From contig JAQFVV010012446.1 of the NCBI GenBank assembly GCA_028023455.1, positions 4,839,501-4,903,500 on the forward strand: a stretch of DNA of 64,000 nucleotides, in the 5' to 3' direction. The notes under the pieces are model-generated. The model was not told where the DNA came from. It saw nothing but the letters and a program-made list of their open reading frames with translations, and did not search any database. The stretch is from Epiperipatus broadwayi (lineage: Eukaryota > Onychophora > Udeonychophora > Euonychophora > Peripatidae). Positions 1 through 11,509 of the stretch are shown in pieces; within the stretch, counting starts at the first letter, position 1; every line of letters begins with the position of its first letter. Made by a program: the position numbers and the translations under genes.

Positions 1-25
1 CCCAAATGATTGAACCAGTTACAGT

Positions 26-911
26 TTAATAAAACGCTTTACTTATCAGCAGGCATGACAAGTAAAAATAAATTGTTTTACTAGGCATGGTAACTTTAAT
101 TTGTCTTTGACTCAAGAGTGGTATTTGATTGCCCTGATAGTCAGTAATCATTCTGCTGCTAGGATATAGATGATGATTACTTTTCTCTATTAATGAAAGT
201 CCAGATATTTTGTGGCATGATGGACCCTGCAGATTCAGTGCTATTTGCATATTGTTAATAATCTGCTTGTGTAATCCAAATCAATGCCTCTCACATTATT
301 TATGCAGGCATTGTTGATTTTATTTGATTTTGTATTGCCTTTCTGGCTTTTCGGAACGAACTCTTTCAATCTTTTCTGAGCGATTTATTTTTTTCTTTTT
401 AAAACAAGTAGCTTCCATGTGTCCAACATACTAGAAATATCTACACTGTATACCAATGTGGACATTTAGTGTGTGTGTGTGTGTTTTGCTTTGTGACATT
501 TATAACATTTTTTCATTTGTTTTTGACAATTTATTCAGACACTTTTTTTAGTGTCAGCTGAGTATTTGTTTGACCCAGTTTTCTGATTAACAGATTTGAT
601 ATCATAGTCCATTTTCTTCAATGGGATCACCTGGCTTGCTGTTGACTCAATTAGTCACCTGAGATCTTGACAGATAAATCAAGCATGATATCAGAATTCA
701 TCAACAATAGCTTGAACCTAAGGTTGTGGTTATTTATTTCACACATAAAGCAGTCTCTCAGAGTTTCATTTAGAAAGCGCTTAAAGTCACAGCTCAGAGC
801 TAGATTTCTGAATTTAATGACAAAATCTCTCACTTTCTCCTCCTCCTGATTGGATATCTCTGCATTATTATTAAGGATCATGGCAGGGCTGTAGGTGACT
901 ATATATCTCAT
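26..911 (-). pseudogene. Ty3/gypsy Gag-protease fragment, cut by window edge
   Basis: Read on the minus strand, 911-651 is an open Gag carboxy region with the signature RNLALSCDF then LRDCFMCEI, matching the K02A2.6-like gypsy Gag pattern. Downstream, about 510-470 encodes a first zinc knuckle beginning CYKC and dissolving into a (CA)n run, and 446-398 encodes a second knuckle ending VGHMEATC with one stop inside it. The next open stretch (250-26) contains SSRMITDYQGNQIPLL, as in the flap side of a retroviral-type aspartic protease. RT and integrase would lie left of the window. It is broken by stops and frameshifts, so it is a relic. It is not the same copy as the gypsy element at 40.5-46.5 kb. 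Confidence 0.65.
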
Positions 912-1379
912 AGGTCTGATATCCTCATATAAATATAAATGTGGCTAATTTTGTTAGGCTTTTTGATTTATTTCCATGTAGAAAAGCACTGGATACAAGT
1001 AGGATGACCAATTTTCAGAAGGCCAGATCAAACTTTTCTAATGAGCATATCATTTTGATTTTTTTTTCTGCAGTGAAAAAAAAATTTTTTTTCCCCACTC
1101 TTCTTATAGTTAACGAACAACCATTCACCTTTGATCTTTTTTTTAATTTTTGTATTGATGTGCTCATAATGTTAACTGTCAATTTTAATAACACAGATCT
1201 AAACCCATGGGAGGAGGTAGTCTGTAAAAAAGCCATACAGGAGAGGAACCTGTCCTTATAGTTACTGAGTAACCACTTACATTTTGATGCTTTAATTTTT
1301 TTATTGATATGCTAATAATGTTAGCTGTCAGTTTTTTATATTTAAAGACAAAGATCTAAACGAAGGTAAGACCGTGTCA
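912..1379. other. AT-rich DNA without recognised feature
   Basis: It contains an open frame on each strand (941-1261 plus, 1015-1236 minus) that resembles no protein I know and is built from homopolymer runs. It lies just upstream of the Gag fragment on the minus strand, so it may be untranslated leader or LTR of that element, but no LTR partner is visible. Confidence 0.4.
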
Positions 1380-1560
1380 TGATTGCACCAAACTGTTGTA
1401 TTTATGCATCATTATTGTAAACACAGACTCGTAAAAATATGATTATCTATTAATTAAAACAAATATACGAGTACGCGTTTATAATTATATACAACTGTTA
1501 TACCTTCACCTGATGCCATTAGCAAGATATAGCATCTAGTTGCCATGCAATTATTAATGT
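1380..1560. repeat. Dispersed repeat E, copy 1
   Basis: Shares the same order of blocks with 47855-48020: AACACAGACTC, AAAAATATGATTA, TATATACAAC, then GATACCATT or GATGCCATT, and GATATAG-ATCTAGTTGC. Both copies are in the same orientation. No coding capacity, terminal repeat or tail is evident. Function and class unknown. Confidence 0.6.
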
Positions 1561-2019
1561 AATGGACTTCAGGTCCTAAGTTATTTTAAGATAATATTTA
1601 TATTTGATATATTAAAATTATATACAATTACTTATGTATTTCATAATATTAAGAAGTGATATATACAAATATTTAAATGTGTTTATGTAAATGTAAGCAC
1701 ATATATACAGAAATTCAACCATTTACAACATATATTTATGTATGGATATTTTTTAAGTATTAGCATTATTTTACAGAAAAATTATTGGAATAATTTTATA
1801 TTTAAAAGTTGATTCAGGAATAAAATAAAGTTTTTAAATTGATACATATTAACCTGGATGTTTTAAGCATACGTAATTATGGTTGTACTAAAATAATTCA
1901 CTAATACCTGTACTATACATATATACATACATTAACCAATTGCTAGGTGTAAAATGTATTGGCTTAAAATGTTCAATTTGTACTTGAAGCTACTGGATAA
2001 GTTGAACTTTATATGGACA

Positions 2020-2352
2020 ATATTTCAGTGAATATTCATTAAGCTTTTTATCATCAGATTTTCAATGATATGGATGGCTGAAAGGTTGGAGTAGATTGAA
2101 GGCTGTCCATTAAAGTATGAAGATTTGCTATCTTAATATAAACTGAGTATTGATTATATATATGTGTGTGTGGGAAATGATAATCTGGACCAAATGATGA
2201 GTACTGGTTTAGCACAAAATATGGATATTGGTGATTATTTATCTTTTCTACATGTGTGTGGTCATGTGTATTGGTTGTATGAGATAGGGTGGATAGTTGT
2301 TGGGTGCTTGTAGTCTGAGTTAAAATCTCCTATATTTACAATTAAGCTCCAG
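2020..2352 (+). mobile_element. Family A hammerhead element, half unit
   Basis: A single sense arm of the family A repeat: CATCAGATTTTCAATGATA near 2052, TCCATTAAAG near 2106, the ACTGAG/GTGTGTGGGA segment, then the ribozyme (2176-2240), GTCATGTGTATTGG and the terminal GTCTGAGTTAAAATC. The same order occurs at 21.4-21.9, 41.0-42.3 and 52.2-52.7 kb. No coding content. The inverted partner arm seen in other copies is missing here. Confidence 0.7.
2176..2240 (+). ncRNA. Hammerhead ribozyme motif A1 (degenerate)
   Basis: Helix I ATAATC/GATTAT and CCAA/TTGG are intact, and stem II (GTACTGGTTTAGCAC) folds. C3 is A at 2194 and G12 is A, so cleavage is not expected. The outer helix I pair differs from copy A6 (ATGATC/GATCAT) by a compensatory A-T for G-C change, which is good evidence that the helix was once selected or copied as a structure. 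Confidence 0.65.
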
Positions 2353-2867
2353 ATTTGTGAAGAGTGCTTGGTTTTCAAATATTTAAGCTTTTTATCTATA
2401 ACTTTTAATAAGTTTCTATTTTATCATTTTTACGTATCTGCCATTTTTTCATATTTCTTAATAAACAATGGTTCATTTGTTTTCATGCATAGCACGCCAG
2501 CACAAACCTACATTTTTCTTTATGCCATCCAGTTCAAATATTTTCTGCAATAAAATCTTTTATATAAAACAAAAATGGTAATGATTTCTGTTTGAAACTA
2601 TATGGAGTTATTTTATTGACAAACATACTCTTTACCCATAGTTATATAAACTCAATTGTTTACAGAGCTTCTTGAATTATCATATTTTCATAAAGGACTA
2701 ATAAAATGTACTAATCTTTTTCATTACATAATGCATTAATTTTTTTCACAAAAAAATAATTAAAATACTCTAATTCCGCATTATAGGAGTAACATTTTAT
2801 TTTGATTTCACGCCATTTTCAAAATCTTGTTCCAGATTTGCAATCAATTATATGTAAAATAAAATAC
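2353..2867. other. AT-rich DNA, nothing recognised
   Basis: Open frames at 2368-2553 and 2802-3032 (plus) have low-complexity composition and no familiar motif. Confidence 0.4.
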
Positions 2868-2965
2868 CACCAAACATCACATGATCACCATTTGCATCCA
2901 TTGATTACTAAGACTTGCATTAGGTGGCACTGCTGTATGGACAGTTTGCTACTCCTAAAAATGAA
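2868..2965 (+). mobile_element. Family B element fragment
   Basis: Contains CATCACATGATCACCATTT followed directly by GCATCCATTGATTACT and GGTGGCACTGCTGTATGGA. These are the outer and terminal blocks of family B, with the ribozyme-bearing middle deleted. Confidence 0.6.
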
Positions 2966-5152
2966 ATACAATAGTTGTAACATCATGTCACAAAAAGAGA
3001 ACGCATCAGCTATTTGTAACATGTTAAATTAACAAATGTAATATCAAATGTGATGAAGCATTGTATTTTAATCTAAACTGACGGTTGTAATAAAATATAA
3101 TTAAGAAAGACGTGAAAGATCAATAGTACGAACAAATAATAATGGATCAAATGAACTAAATGGAACAATGATTTCAAATAATAATTTTTGGTGAAAAAGA
3201 AAACCATTTGACTTATAATGTGTAAAGCATACCTAATAAGCTTGGTGAGTAGTTTTCTTATTTCTTCTCTAAGAATAGACACCCATTGGTTTAGTTCAGT
3301 GGTAAGTATCAGATTCTGGAGCATAAGATCCTTGAATCAATTCTAATTCTGGCATTCTAAATTCTTACAAAATCCCAAGCAATAAAGTAATTTGATTATA
3401 TATATATATTATAATGATCCAGATGAATGGAGACTTAACATAATCTGCACTACAAGGGCACCAACTAGGCATTTGAACCTAGAAAATTTATATAGTAGGC
3501 GGATACGTAAGTTAAAAAAAAAATTATTTTATATATTTTGATTCCGGTCGTTAGCCCATTGTCACTAGCTCAATGGAACAGCAGAGATTTATATTTACAA
3601 TAAATTCTTATCTAAGAATATTTAAAAAAAAAAGAATAAAATAAGCCACTGCCAGTAATTAACATACAAACATTTATTTACGCACATATATATAAAATTT
3701 AGCATTATTTTAGAATAACCTTTACTTTGGATTTTAACTTGATTTTAGAATTTAAATTTACATTTTAATTTTTATAATATTATAAGTTTACATTTTAATT
3801 AAGTTTGCACAGATGGATTTATGAAAGTTTGTTTTATAATGTTGAGTATAGATCGGTTACATAGATTACACGGTTAAAAACATTTCAAATAAACATAACC
3901 GATCAAAATACAAAATCATTGAATATGTCAATTGCAGAGGGAATACAAGAAACCCATTGGCATTCATCATAAGATACTGCATAGACACCAATAACTTATA
4001 AGACATCCAAAATAAATACATCTTAGATACTCACCGTAAGGTATCAGTATTTACCGAATGTCTATATATTTTGATCAAATATGAAAAACAAAAACATAAT
4101 TAACCGATAACGAACCCATGCAAGCGTCCATACCCAACTTAAATTTAATGCATTTTTATTTAGAGTGTCGAGTATGAATAGACTACATAGATTTGCATTT
4201 GAAAAGAAAATATTCTATCCTTGTTTAACCCTAGGCCAAAAGTTTGCAGTCAAACCAACTTCAATCCATCTGATATATCGATGTATTCAATGTAATACGA
4301 CTACGACAGCACAAAAGGTTAAGAGAAGAAATTGCCTCTCATCAGATAGAAATACTACATCTATCTGACAAGAAGAGCAATAAAAAAAAACTCCATAGGA
4401 AAGGACTGCGGTCATTTTGCCGACTTATGATCGCATTCCGTAGGCAAAAAGGAAGTGTGTGGCGTATAAAGCAATTCTGCCCATAGCCAATCTCATACTA
4501 CATCTACTAATTGCACCAATATATCCAATCCATTGACCTAATTCAACTACGAAACAAATAACCTAAGATTACCCTCCCCTAATATAACTTTACAAATCTA
4601 TACAGCCATTTACGCCCAACATAAGTTTAACATTTATATAATTTAATTTATCGCAAAACAAAAATCATAAATAAAACTTAAAGAACAAAAAAAATAAATG
4701 GAAATGATTTTACAAAAAAGAAATACATCAAATAAAATTATAACTAATTAATAAATAATTTAGTTTGGTCAAATAGAAATCTAATTCTATAAATTAAATA
4801 CTGAGGAAGTTTATATTTTAAAGTTCTTAGTGTTTTCAAATTAATCTTCATTTAAGTTCATAACGTGCTTACGGTTTTAGAAATGTTCATTAGTTATCCA
4901 TTGCTTGCCGTGTGGAATCCAGCATTAAATCCACGATGATCCCGTGGTCCTCAATATAGGAAAAGCGATGTTCATTTTCCTTTTTTTTTTATAACAACTG
5001 AAGGAATTGAAAGTGCATCTTTCAATCCCTTCATCACCAACTCTCCAACTTAACACATCTCAGTCCCTCCTAAATTTTCTTGACTCACTTTTTATAGTAG
5101 CCTTTCAGATCCAGTCGACATTACATCACAACGATGTGATGGTCTTTTCGCT
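2966..5152. other. AT-rich DNA, nothing recognised
   Basis: No motif-bearing frame on either strand. Open frames at 3073-3324 (minus), 4165-4368 and 5007-5201 (plus) have no recognised domain. A short (TA)n run sits near 3400. GC is locally higher at 4390-4520 without any coding signature. Confidence 0.4.
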
Positions 5153-5246
5153 GAGGTCCGATTCCATTGTTTTTCTTTCATTGGCCATTAATTTCTATTG
5201 AGGTCCGATTCCATTGTTTTTCTTTCATTGGCCATTAATTTCTATT
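5153..5246. repeat. Perfect 47-bp tandem duplication
   Basis: The 47-bp unit beginning GAGGTCCGATTCCATTG and ending ATTTCTATT occurs twice back to back (5153-5199 and 5200-5246) with no difference, so it is recent or an assembly artefact. Confidence 0.9.
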
Positions 5247-6714
5247 GTTTTCCTATCTGACCGTTGCTTATATATTTAAATGCCCAAGGCTAGTTTACAT
5301 TTGACTAATTACATTAATCATTTCCATTTTTTCAATAACATTAATTAATTTGTTTTGTACACACTTAGATATATTTTTATCTTTAAATCTTTACTGACAA
5401 TTTAGTTTGAAAATACTTTTTATTTTTTTAAATAAAGTTTCTTTTTTTTAATTTCTCATCTGTACGATTTTAAATATATATGAGTTTAGTATAGAATTTT
5501 AATTTTCAATTTTTAATTCTTAAAAAAGAAGTTTTATTTGCGAACTTTTATTTTTTTCATGTTTAATAAAAAAAAATAATAATGTAACGTCATATGTGCC
5601 CGTTACAATATATTGTAATCATAGGAAGGAAAAAGGCGGTTGCCATCTTGTTTGGGATAATTTGGAAAAAGCCTATTGAAATGTGCCAAATTTGAAACCA
5701 AAGAAAAATGCAATCCCTGATGTTCCATAAGTCAATAATGAGTAAGTGCAGTTAAACTGGCTGAGATTGGTAATGTGGAAAAAAAAGTGTGATGACTATT
5801 CCTCGCTCCACTTGCAATTCGCAATGCATATAGGTTTTTATATACTTCCACATAAGATACGACTATTCTATATTTTAATAATAGATTCATTTTTATTAAA
5901 ATGATAAATCAATTTGTCAAGGTTTTATAATAATACATGTATTCTTAATCTTAATCTATTTAATAATAAAAATCTTTACAAATATATTGTTTCTTACACT
6001 AATTAAGAATATGTGTTCTAAAACTAAGGCTAGCAAATTTAAATACAAAGTTGATTAATAATTTATCTCAGAGTTATATAAAATAAGAAAGTAAATGCAT
6101 GGATGTGAAGTGTATTTATGCATTTTAGAATACAACAATGGAAACAGGATTTTTATGTACCCTATCCTACCTAAATCTAATTTGAATTTGGTATATGAAA
6201 AAATATGTTATCATCCAGTGTGGTGAAGGCACTAACATTAAATAGGAATATACTGATTATTATTTCAAAATAATCATCCATTTAAATACTGGAGGATAAT
6301 AATTATCTTCATCATAAAAGATAAATGTTTTATAATCATTCTTAATCAGTTTGTTTACTAACTAGTCAATTATTAATCAACCTCAATAATGCTGGAGAAG
6401 TTTTCACTCTTTTAAGAGAAGAAAGTTAATCATTGCTCGATAATATTTACCACATTAGGCTTACTTATTTTGCCTCAAGATCCTATACTGAATTCATTGG
6501 CAGGTTAAACATTAGGAGCGCTATTCCACTAACAAAATATAACTAGGTCATTAACATGCCTTGTTGCATGCTATGTAACAGTAAAAAAATTAATACTAAC
6601 ATATAAGAGTGATGCATAAAATATTTCTTACAGACCTACTTATCTAAATAAGGCTAATTGACTCCATTTAACATTGAGGTCGAAATTTAAGAACCCATAA
6701 AACATATAATATTT
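5247..6714. other. AT-rich DNA, nothing recognised
   Basis: No domain-bearing frame and no repeat shared with the rest of the window was found. 5620-5800 is somewhat less AT-rich, including GGCGGTTGCCATCTTG, but has no open frame supporting an exon. Confidence 0.4.
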
Positions 6715-7018
6715 GCAATATAGCAAAGTTTTACATACATTTAATAATTACTTACATTTATACAACCTAAACCAAAAGTAAATCCCATTTGATCCCATTC
6801 AGTATCACTAATAATAATATTAAGTAAAATATTACCTGAACATGGCATATCAATGTCTGAGAAACGATTAAATTAATGATAATATTATTAACTAAGTAAA
6901 AAAGAAACAATTATGAGAAAATGTATTAAATAATCCTCCAAACCATTGTGATGATTTAAAATTAATCCCAAAGAAGTACTGATACTTGAAAAATATTTCG
7001 GAATTCTTAGGAATTTAC
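6715..7018 (+). repeat. Direct repeat flanking palindrome, left copy
   Basis: Runs from TTAATAATTACTTACATTTAT through AATATTACCTGAACATGGC to GTGATGATTTAAAAT. The same order of blocks recurs at 7515-7740 in the same orientation, so the palindrome 7067-7478 lies between two diverged copies of one unit of about 230-300 bp. Confidence 0.75.
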
Positions 7019-7066
7019 AAACACCTTTAAACATTTATTTTATAACGTCTTGCGTGCGATTATAAT

Positions 7067-7478
7067 TACGATAGAATGACAGCCTGTTAAGCTAATTGTG
7101 CAGACGCTGTGAGAATGTTATTAATAAATGAATACCTTCGAACAAACACATGATATAGTATTTGTATAAGAGTAAAAAGGAATCCTCTTACCCTTACGAC
7201 TCAAATGTTTATATGTGAGCAAATCTAAAGTAGTTGTAACGAAGGCGTGACTACATAATAGTCACTTTAAATCACTATATAGACTATTATGTAGTCACGC
7301 CTTCATTACAACTACTTTAGATTTGCTCATATATAAACATTTGAGTCGTAAGGGTAAGAGAATTCCTTTTTACTCTTATACAAATACTATATCATGTGGT
7401 TGTTCGAAGGTATTCATTTATTAATAACATTCTCACAGCGTCTGCGCAATTAGCTTAACAGGCTGTCATTCTATCGTA
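7067..7478. repeat. Long palindrome F, 197-bp arms, 18-bp loop
   Basis: Left arm 7067-7263 begins TACGATAGAATGACAGCCTG; right arm 7282-7478 ends with its complement. Arms are equal in length and nearly identical. The 13-mer AAACACCTTTAAA occurs at 7019-7031 and 7478-7490, compatible with a target duplication, but the left side carries about 35 extra bases before the arm. A diverged single-arm relative lies at 31010-31260. No ORF, no SINE tail and no hammerhead core was found in the arm. Confidence 0.85.
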
Positions 7479-7514
7479 AACACCTTTAAAATAACAGCAT
7501 CGCAGTTGATGTAA

Positions 7515-7740
7515 AATTTAATAAGTATTTACATTTATGCAACCTAAGCCTAAAGTAAATCACATTTAATCCCCTTCAACAGCGCTAATAATAATATCAA
7601 ATAAAATATTACCTGAACATGGCTTAGTAATATCTGAGAAACTTTATTAAATTAATAATAATAGCAACAACTAAGAGAGAAAAAAATATGAAAAAATGCA
7701 TTAAATAATCGTCCAACGGTTGTGATGATTTAAAATTTAT
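7515..7740 (+). repeat. Direct repeat flanking palindrome, right copy
   Basis: Counterpart of 6715-7018: TTTACATTTATGCAACCTAAG, then AATATTACCTGAACATGGC and GTGATGATTTAAAAT in the same order. Confidence 0.75.
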
Positions 7741-7764
7741 CCAAATGAAATAATGATATTTTTT

Positions 7765-8495
7765 CTCAGTGATGAAAGTTTATTCATCAAAAAAAAAAAA
7801 CAGATACAAATATAGTTAGAAAAAGGTTTACAAGGGAGTGATTATATGATAAGTTGAAATTTCAGAAGCAACATGGTAAGAGGGTAAGGATACATGTGAA
7901 AAGGGAATGGGAAGTGGAAAGGGGGAATGGTGTGTAGTCCAGGCCAGTCCCAAATGCATGTCTTTGTTGAGCAAGCACCGCATGAGTCACGAACATTTGA
8001 GTGATTGAGTCCTATGACAGAGGCTGAGAGGATGGGAGTTGGAGGATCGCCCAAGTGTCTGTGAGGAGTGGAGGTGGGGCTAGTTTGATATCTGGTTTTG
8101 AGAGAGCGAATTAAGTCCAATAGCTTTTGATTCACTGAATGTACTCTCTGGTTAAAAATAATGGCACATCGGAGCAACCAGAGTGCACAGATGAGGAAAA
8201 CTAATAATCTAATAGTTGCAAAGACCCCTGTTTCTATGGATTCTTGGAGGTTGAAGATGGTATTTCTGTGCAAGGAAAGGCAGGAGTTGATGATATGTCT
8301 CACTCCAAGCAGAAAGGGACATTTAAGCAGGAAGTGCTGGAGGATTTCATTGTCAATTTTACAGAGCTGGTTCTGAGTTCTTGGGAATTTTTTAATAATA
8401 GCATCACAGATGATATAAAGCACAAATAATTTCATTTTATAATATAATCCTTTCTGGAACACTACGTAAAGATTAACAAATTTCACTAAGCACAC
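7765..8495 (-). pseudogene. LINE (I/jockey-like) carboxy terminus and 3' UTR
   Basis: The minus frame 8495-7842 (217 codons) is the longest in the window. It carries the pattern LCKIDNEILQHFLLKCPFL, the zinc-binding RT tail that in I/jockey/R1-type LINEs reads C-x2-C, then E-x2-HxLLxCP. This is followed by a hydrophobic ALWLLRCAIIFN stretch and a basic SLKTRY, again usual for LINE ends. The first cysteine pair is eroded (only one C precedes KID). Past the zinc region the frame is probably 3' UTR read through. Minus-strand AATAAA lies within GATGAATAAAC (complement near 7775), just after a T-run. RT core and endonuclease are absent, so this is a 5'-truncated insertion. Confidence 0.55.
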
Positions 8496-8902
8496 TTGTT
8501 AATCCAAAGTTATTTATATTTAACACAATCCATTTTTTCAATATTTATCATATTTAAGACTTGCCTTGATAATCCGTAATTTATGAGTGGCATTTTAATA
8601 TTTATCTTCCCTAATCCATTATCCATTGAATGGTATTTAAATGTTTAGCATTAAGAATATGAATATTACGTAATACAATTCCTTAATTTGAATATTGGAT
8701 ACAAATTCTTAGTTTATCTTGTTTATTCCACTCAGCAATTTAAATGTTATATTCATTTTTCTTTTATTTCAAAACATATAATTAATTTATTCATTTATGG
8801 ATCGTTATTCCACAAAGTCACTAATGCTAATCGTATCTCTCATAGAGCAAATACTTTGTCATCCATGACAAAACAATTTTCATTACTTTATGAATCACAA
8901 AT
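8496..8902. other. AT-rich DNA, nothing recognised
   Basis: Only a low-complexity frame (8688-8906 plus) without motif. Confidence 0.4.
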
Positions 8903-8990
8903 GTGAAGCTGTAATTATAATGATTTAATATACTAGCTTAGCGCTTTCGGGATTTAGTATTCAAACCCCATACTCATAACTTTACAAATA
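8903..8990 (+). repeat. Inverted repeat arm downstream of exon
   Basis: Contains AATATACTAGCTTAGCGCTTTCGGGATTTAG and CCCATACTCATA (blocks abbreviated). The complement lies at 9187-9275, so the two arms bracket the candidate exon 9080-9186. In the minus-sense transcript this arm falls about 90 nt after the donor. Confidence 0.8.
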
Positions 8991-9079
8991 AATATTCTGT
9001 TGTGAATTGTTGTACATGTATGCAAATGAGCTTGAATTTTTAATTAATTAGTCAATTGTTTGGAGAGAGCAAAGCATAC

Positions 9080-9186
9080 CTTTCTTCTTTTAATGGCACC
9101 GAGGTCATCTGCTATGTAATAAGCCTCTTTGACCTTTATTTTGGCATCGCTCTTCTCTGTGCAAATTATTCGGGCAGAATCTTCAT
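9080..9186 (-). CDS. Candidate internal exon of an unrecognised host gene
   Basis: On the minus strand a 107-nt block lies between an acceptor CATAGCTTTACAG and a donor AAG|GTATGC. Only one frame is open: 2 bases of a split codon, then 35 codons reading EDSARIICTEKSDAK, then IKVKEAYYIADDLG and AIKRRK. The composition is strikingly unlike its surroundings: balanced codons, charged and hydrophobic residues mixed, third positions using G and C. The acceptor is phase 1 and the donor falls on a codon boundary. I do not recognise the protein; it is not a transposon motif I know. Both flanking introns carry arms of one inverted repeat. Neighbouring exons were not found on the minus strand, which would imply introns of many kilobases, or that this is an isolated pseudo-exon. 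Confidence 0.55.
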
Positions 9187-9275
9187 CTGTAAAGCTATGA
9201 GTATGGGATTTGAAAACTAAATCCCGAAAGCGCTAAGCTAGTATATTAAATCTTAAATTATAATTATAGCTTCAC
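9187..9275 (-). repeat. Inverted repeat arm covering the exon's 3' splice site
   Basis: Complement of 8903-8990, including the intron tail that leads to the acceptor of the candidate exon. In RNA the acceptor-side intron could base-pair with the downstream intron. Confidence 0.8.
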
Positions 9276-11065
9276 TAACATATGCGGAAAACGCCCATTT
9301 ATAATTACAATTTTTATTGGTGAAGACAAAAGACAACTTATTTTATGAATCACACACAGTTAGTTTCTCTAAGCTACAAGTTTATGGAGGGATATTTAAG
9401 TTGGAAAAATTGTTGTTTAAAGTTTTTCCTTACATAATTAAAGAGGAGATAAATTTACACTATTGAGACTTGATGTTCACATTTGCTTGAAACATCAGTG
9501 ACTTATTTGAAGTTAATAAATATAATTTCCCAATTATCAGTTATTCACCATTACTTTCAAGTGAAGATATCCAGCAATTTATGATTGAAGTTAAGAGTTA
9601 GCATTCCATAAGTCAATTTATCCATTTTTCTACTAACAGTTGATTGTAATAAATGAGATTTCCTGAAATAAAGAATTGATGAATTAATTAATGATGTTTT
9701 CTGGTTTATTTGGTTTTATCAATTTTTCTCCTGGAATGGTAAGAAGTCATTAGCCTAGCAAAGGCAACTGCCTAGCTGTTTATCTAGCCGATCATCATAT
9801 AGATGGCAAGCAAAATGGCTATTTAAAAAAATTTGGACCTGTTTAGGTCCTGACTGCTATAAGAATTTGTGATGACTAGATTTTTCAAACTTCAGCTGTT
9901 ATACTAGTTATCACACGATATCTGAATTACAGAATATTCTCCATCATACACGGGATTTCTTGGTTTGTCTGCAAAATATTAGAAGAGATCATCATAGCTA
10001 TTACTGGGCAAAATGCTAGAGTTAAGATTTTTTTGAATCAAGGTGGTAACATTTTATAAACGACTTTAAAAATGAAGAAAAAAATAATTTCAATTGCTTC
10101 ATCTTTACTTCCAGACTTATGTAAGCTCCCAAGCACATAAAATATAAAAACTGTTTATTCTACACATAAATAAAAAATGTAATCTAATAAATGTTAATAA
10201 ATGCGTTTATACAGGAACTATAGAGAAGCTTATTATTTCTATAAATTAAATACGGGTTAGCGATTTTGAGAACATGGCAGTCTCGTAGAGGGTAGTTGTA
10301 TATAGAGATTTACATTTATTTAAATTTAATATTAAATACTTAAATTAGAGTGTCCATTTTTTGGAGAGAGAGAAGGATGAGTCTCTACGGTACACTCCTA
10401 TTATTGACTATATAACAATCTCCTGTTTTTCTTTGAATCATTTCTTTCAATGTATTGAATGATTATCCTGTTGCCTTTTGGTGCTCAAGGAATATAGAGC
10501 TATTTTCAGGCTTGTCTGAAGCTTTTAGTATAAGTATTGGTGCTGGAAAAAGCAAATAGACAAGGATGCTTGGGATTCCCCATAAAAAGTAAGTTCAGGT
10601 TCAAGCCTATCTTTAGAGTTGTTCAATGGTTTATTAATCAAATTGGTGTGTGTTCAGAAAGCAAGGCAATACATTGAAGAGAATGTTTTATTAAAGTTTT
10701 TTGTTAAGTTAGGTATGTATGGCAGAAGAAACCATGGTCTATCATCAATGGGGGGTTAGAATTTAATTTTCTGTAAAATTGTTCCTTTTTAAAAAAATAT
10801 TTTAAATCCAACCCAGGGATGAAGGCTTCATGTATTGAATGGAATGAGTGCTTCGATAGAAGAATTCACTAAAAAGTTTAAAAGCTTTAACTAAAATTTC
10901 AATTTTAAAAATTCACTAAAATATGTGTATATTCAACCTCACAAAGTTGATCCAGTAAGTTGCATATACAATAGTGTAGTAATAACCTGAATATTTATAC
11001 TTTATGTTTGTTCTATATAATAATAAATTGTGCTTTCACACATAAGCACATTTGTGCATATAAAC
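9276..11065. other. AT-rich DNA, nothing recognised
   Basis: Scanned both strands; no domain-bearing frame, no repeat with a partner in this window. Some less AT-rich text at 9740-9850 and 10440-10700 has stops in all frames. Confidence 0.4.
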
Positions 11066-11430
11066 TATTTTGACAAACATAAAAAAAAAATCTCTAAACT
11101 ATTTTGCTAAAGATAAAAAATAATTATTCAAACTCATTTTTTTTTTTTCATATATCAAATGTGTTGACTGGGAAACAAACCTGGGCCAGCTGCTTGGAAG
11201 ACAGCTATGCTAACTGCTAGGCCACCAATGCTTGACAACTAATTATTTTTTGTATAGAATTTTTGTTGACTTTTCAATTTTTTTACCAATAGTTGAATTG
11301 TTTTTATATAAGGCAGATAATGAGTTTGATCATCGTATTAGTATTATTCATTAATTATAAGAAGTTCAAACAATGCTAAAATGTAATTTAAAATTAAAAC
11401 TTAAGAATATTAAAAGTATTTGGAATATCT
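11066..11430 (+). repeat. Tandem direct duplication, copy 1 (split by SINE)
   Basis: The order TGACAAACATAAAAAA, TTCAAACTCATT, ATTTTTTGTATAGAATTT, ATAATGAGTTTGA, AAGAAGTTCAAACAATG recurs at 11510-11720. In this first copy the SINE 11137-11236 interrupts it right after CAAACTCATT. Confidence 0.8.
11137..11236 (-). mobile_element. tRNA-headed SINE S1
   Basis: On the minus strand: GCATTGGTGGCCTAGCAG (A-box region), CTGTCTTCCAAGCAGC as an anticodon-arm-like hairpin, a B-box-like segment around GGTTTGTTTCCC, then CATATATG and an A-tail (T-run 11137-11148 on plus). Flanks AACTCATT (left) and AACTAATT (right) fit an 8-bp duplication with one change. The second copy of the host repeat (11540-11560) shows the uninterrupted CAAACTCATTATTTTTTG, an empty paralogous site. 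Confidence 0.75.
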
Positions 11431-11509
11431 TAATAATGTATTATCTATACTTAAATTAGTCACAGTCTGATTAACAGATAAGAGAGTTCCATATTTTTCT
11501 CTAAATTAT

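Noticed and set aside
941-1261. 106-codon plus-strand open frame
   Set aside because: Phe/Leu-rich peptide from T-runs with no motif; overlapped by an equally open minus frame.
7067-7478. Hammerhead ribozyme in palindrome F
   Set aside because: No CTGANGA box with a following hairpin and GAA could be found on either strand.
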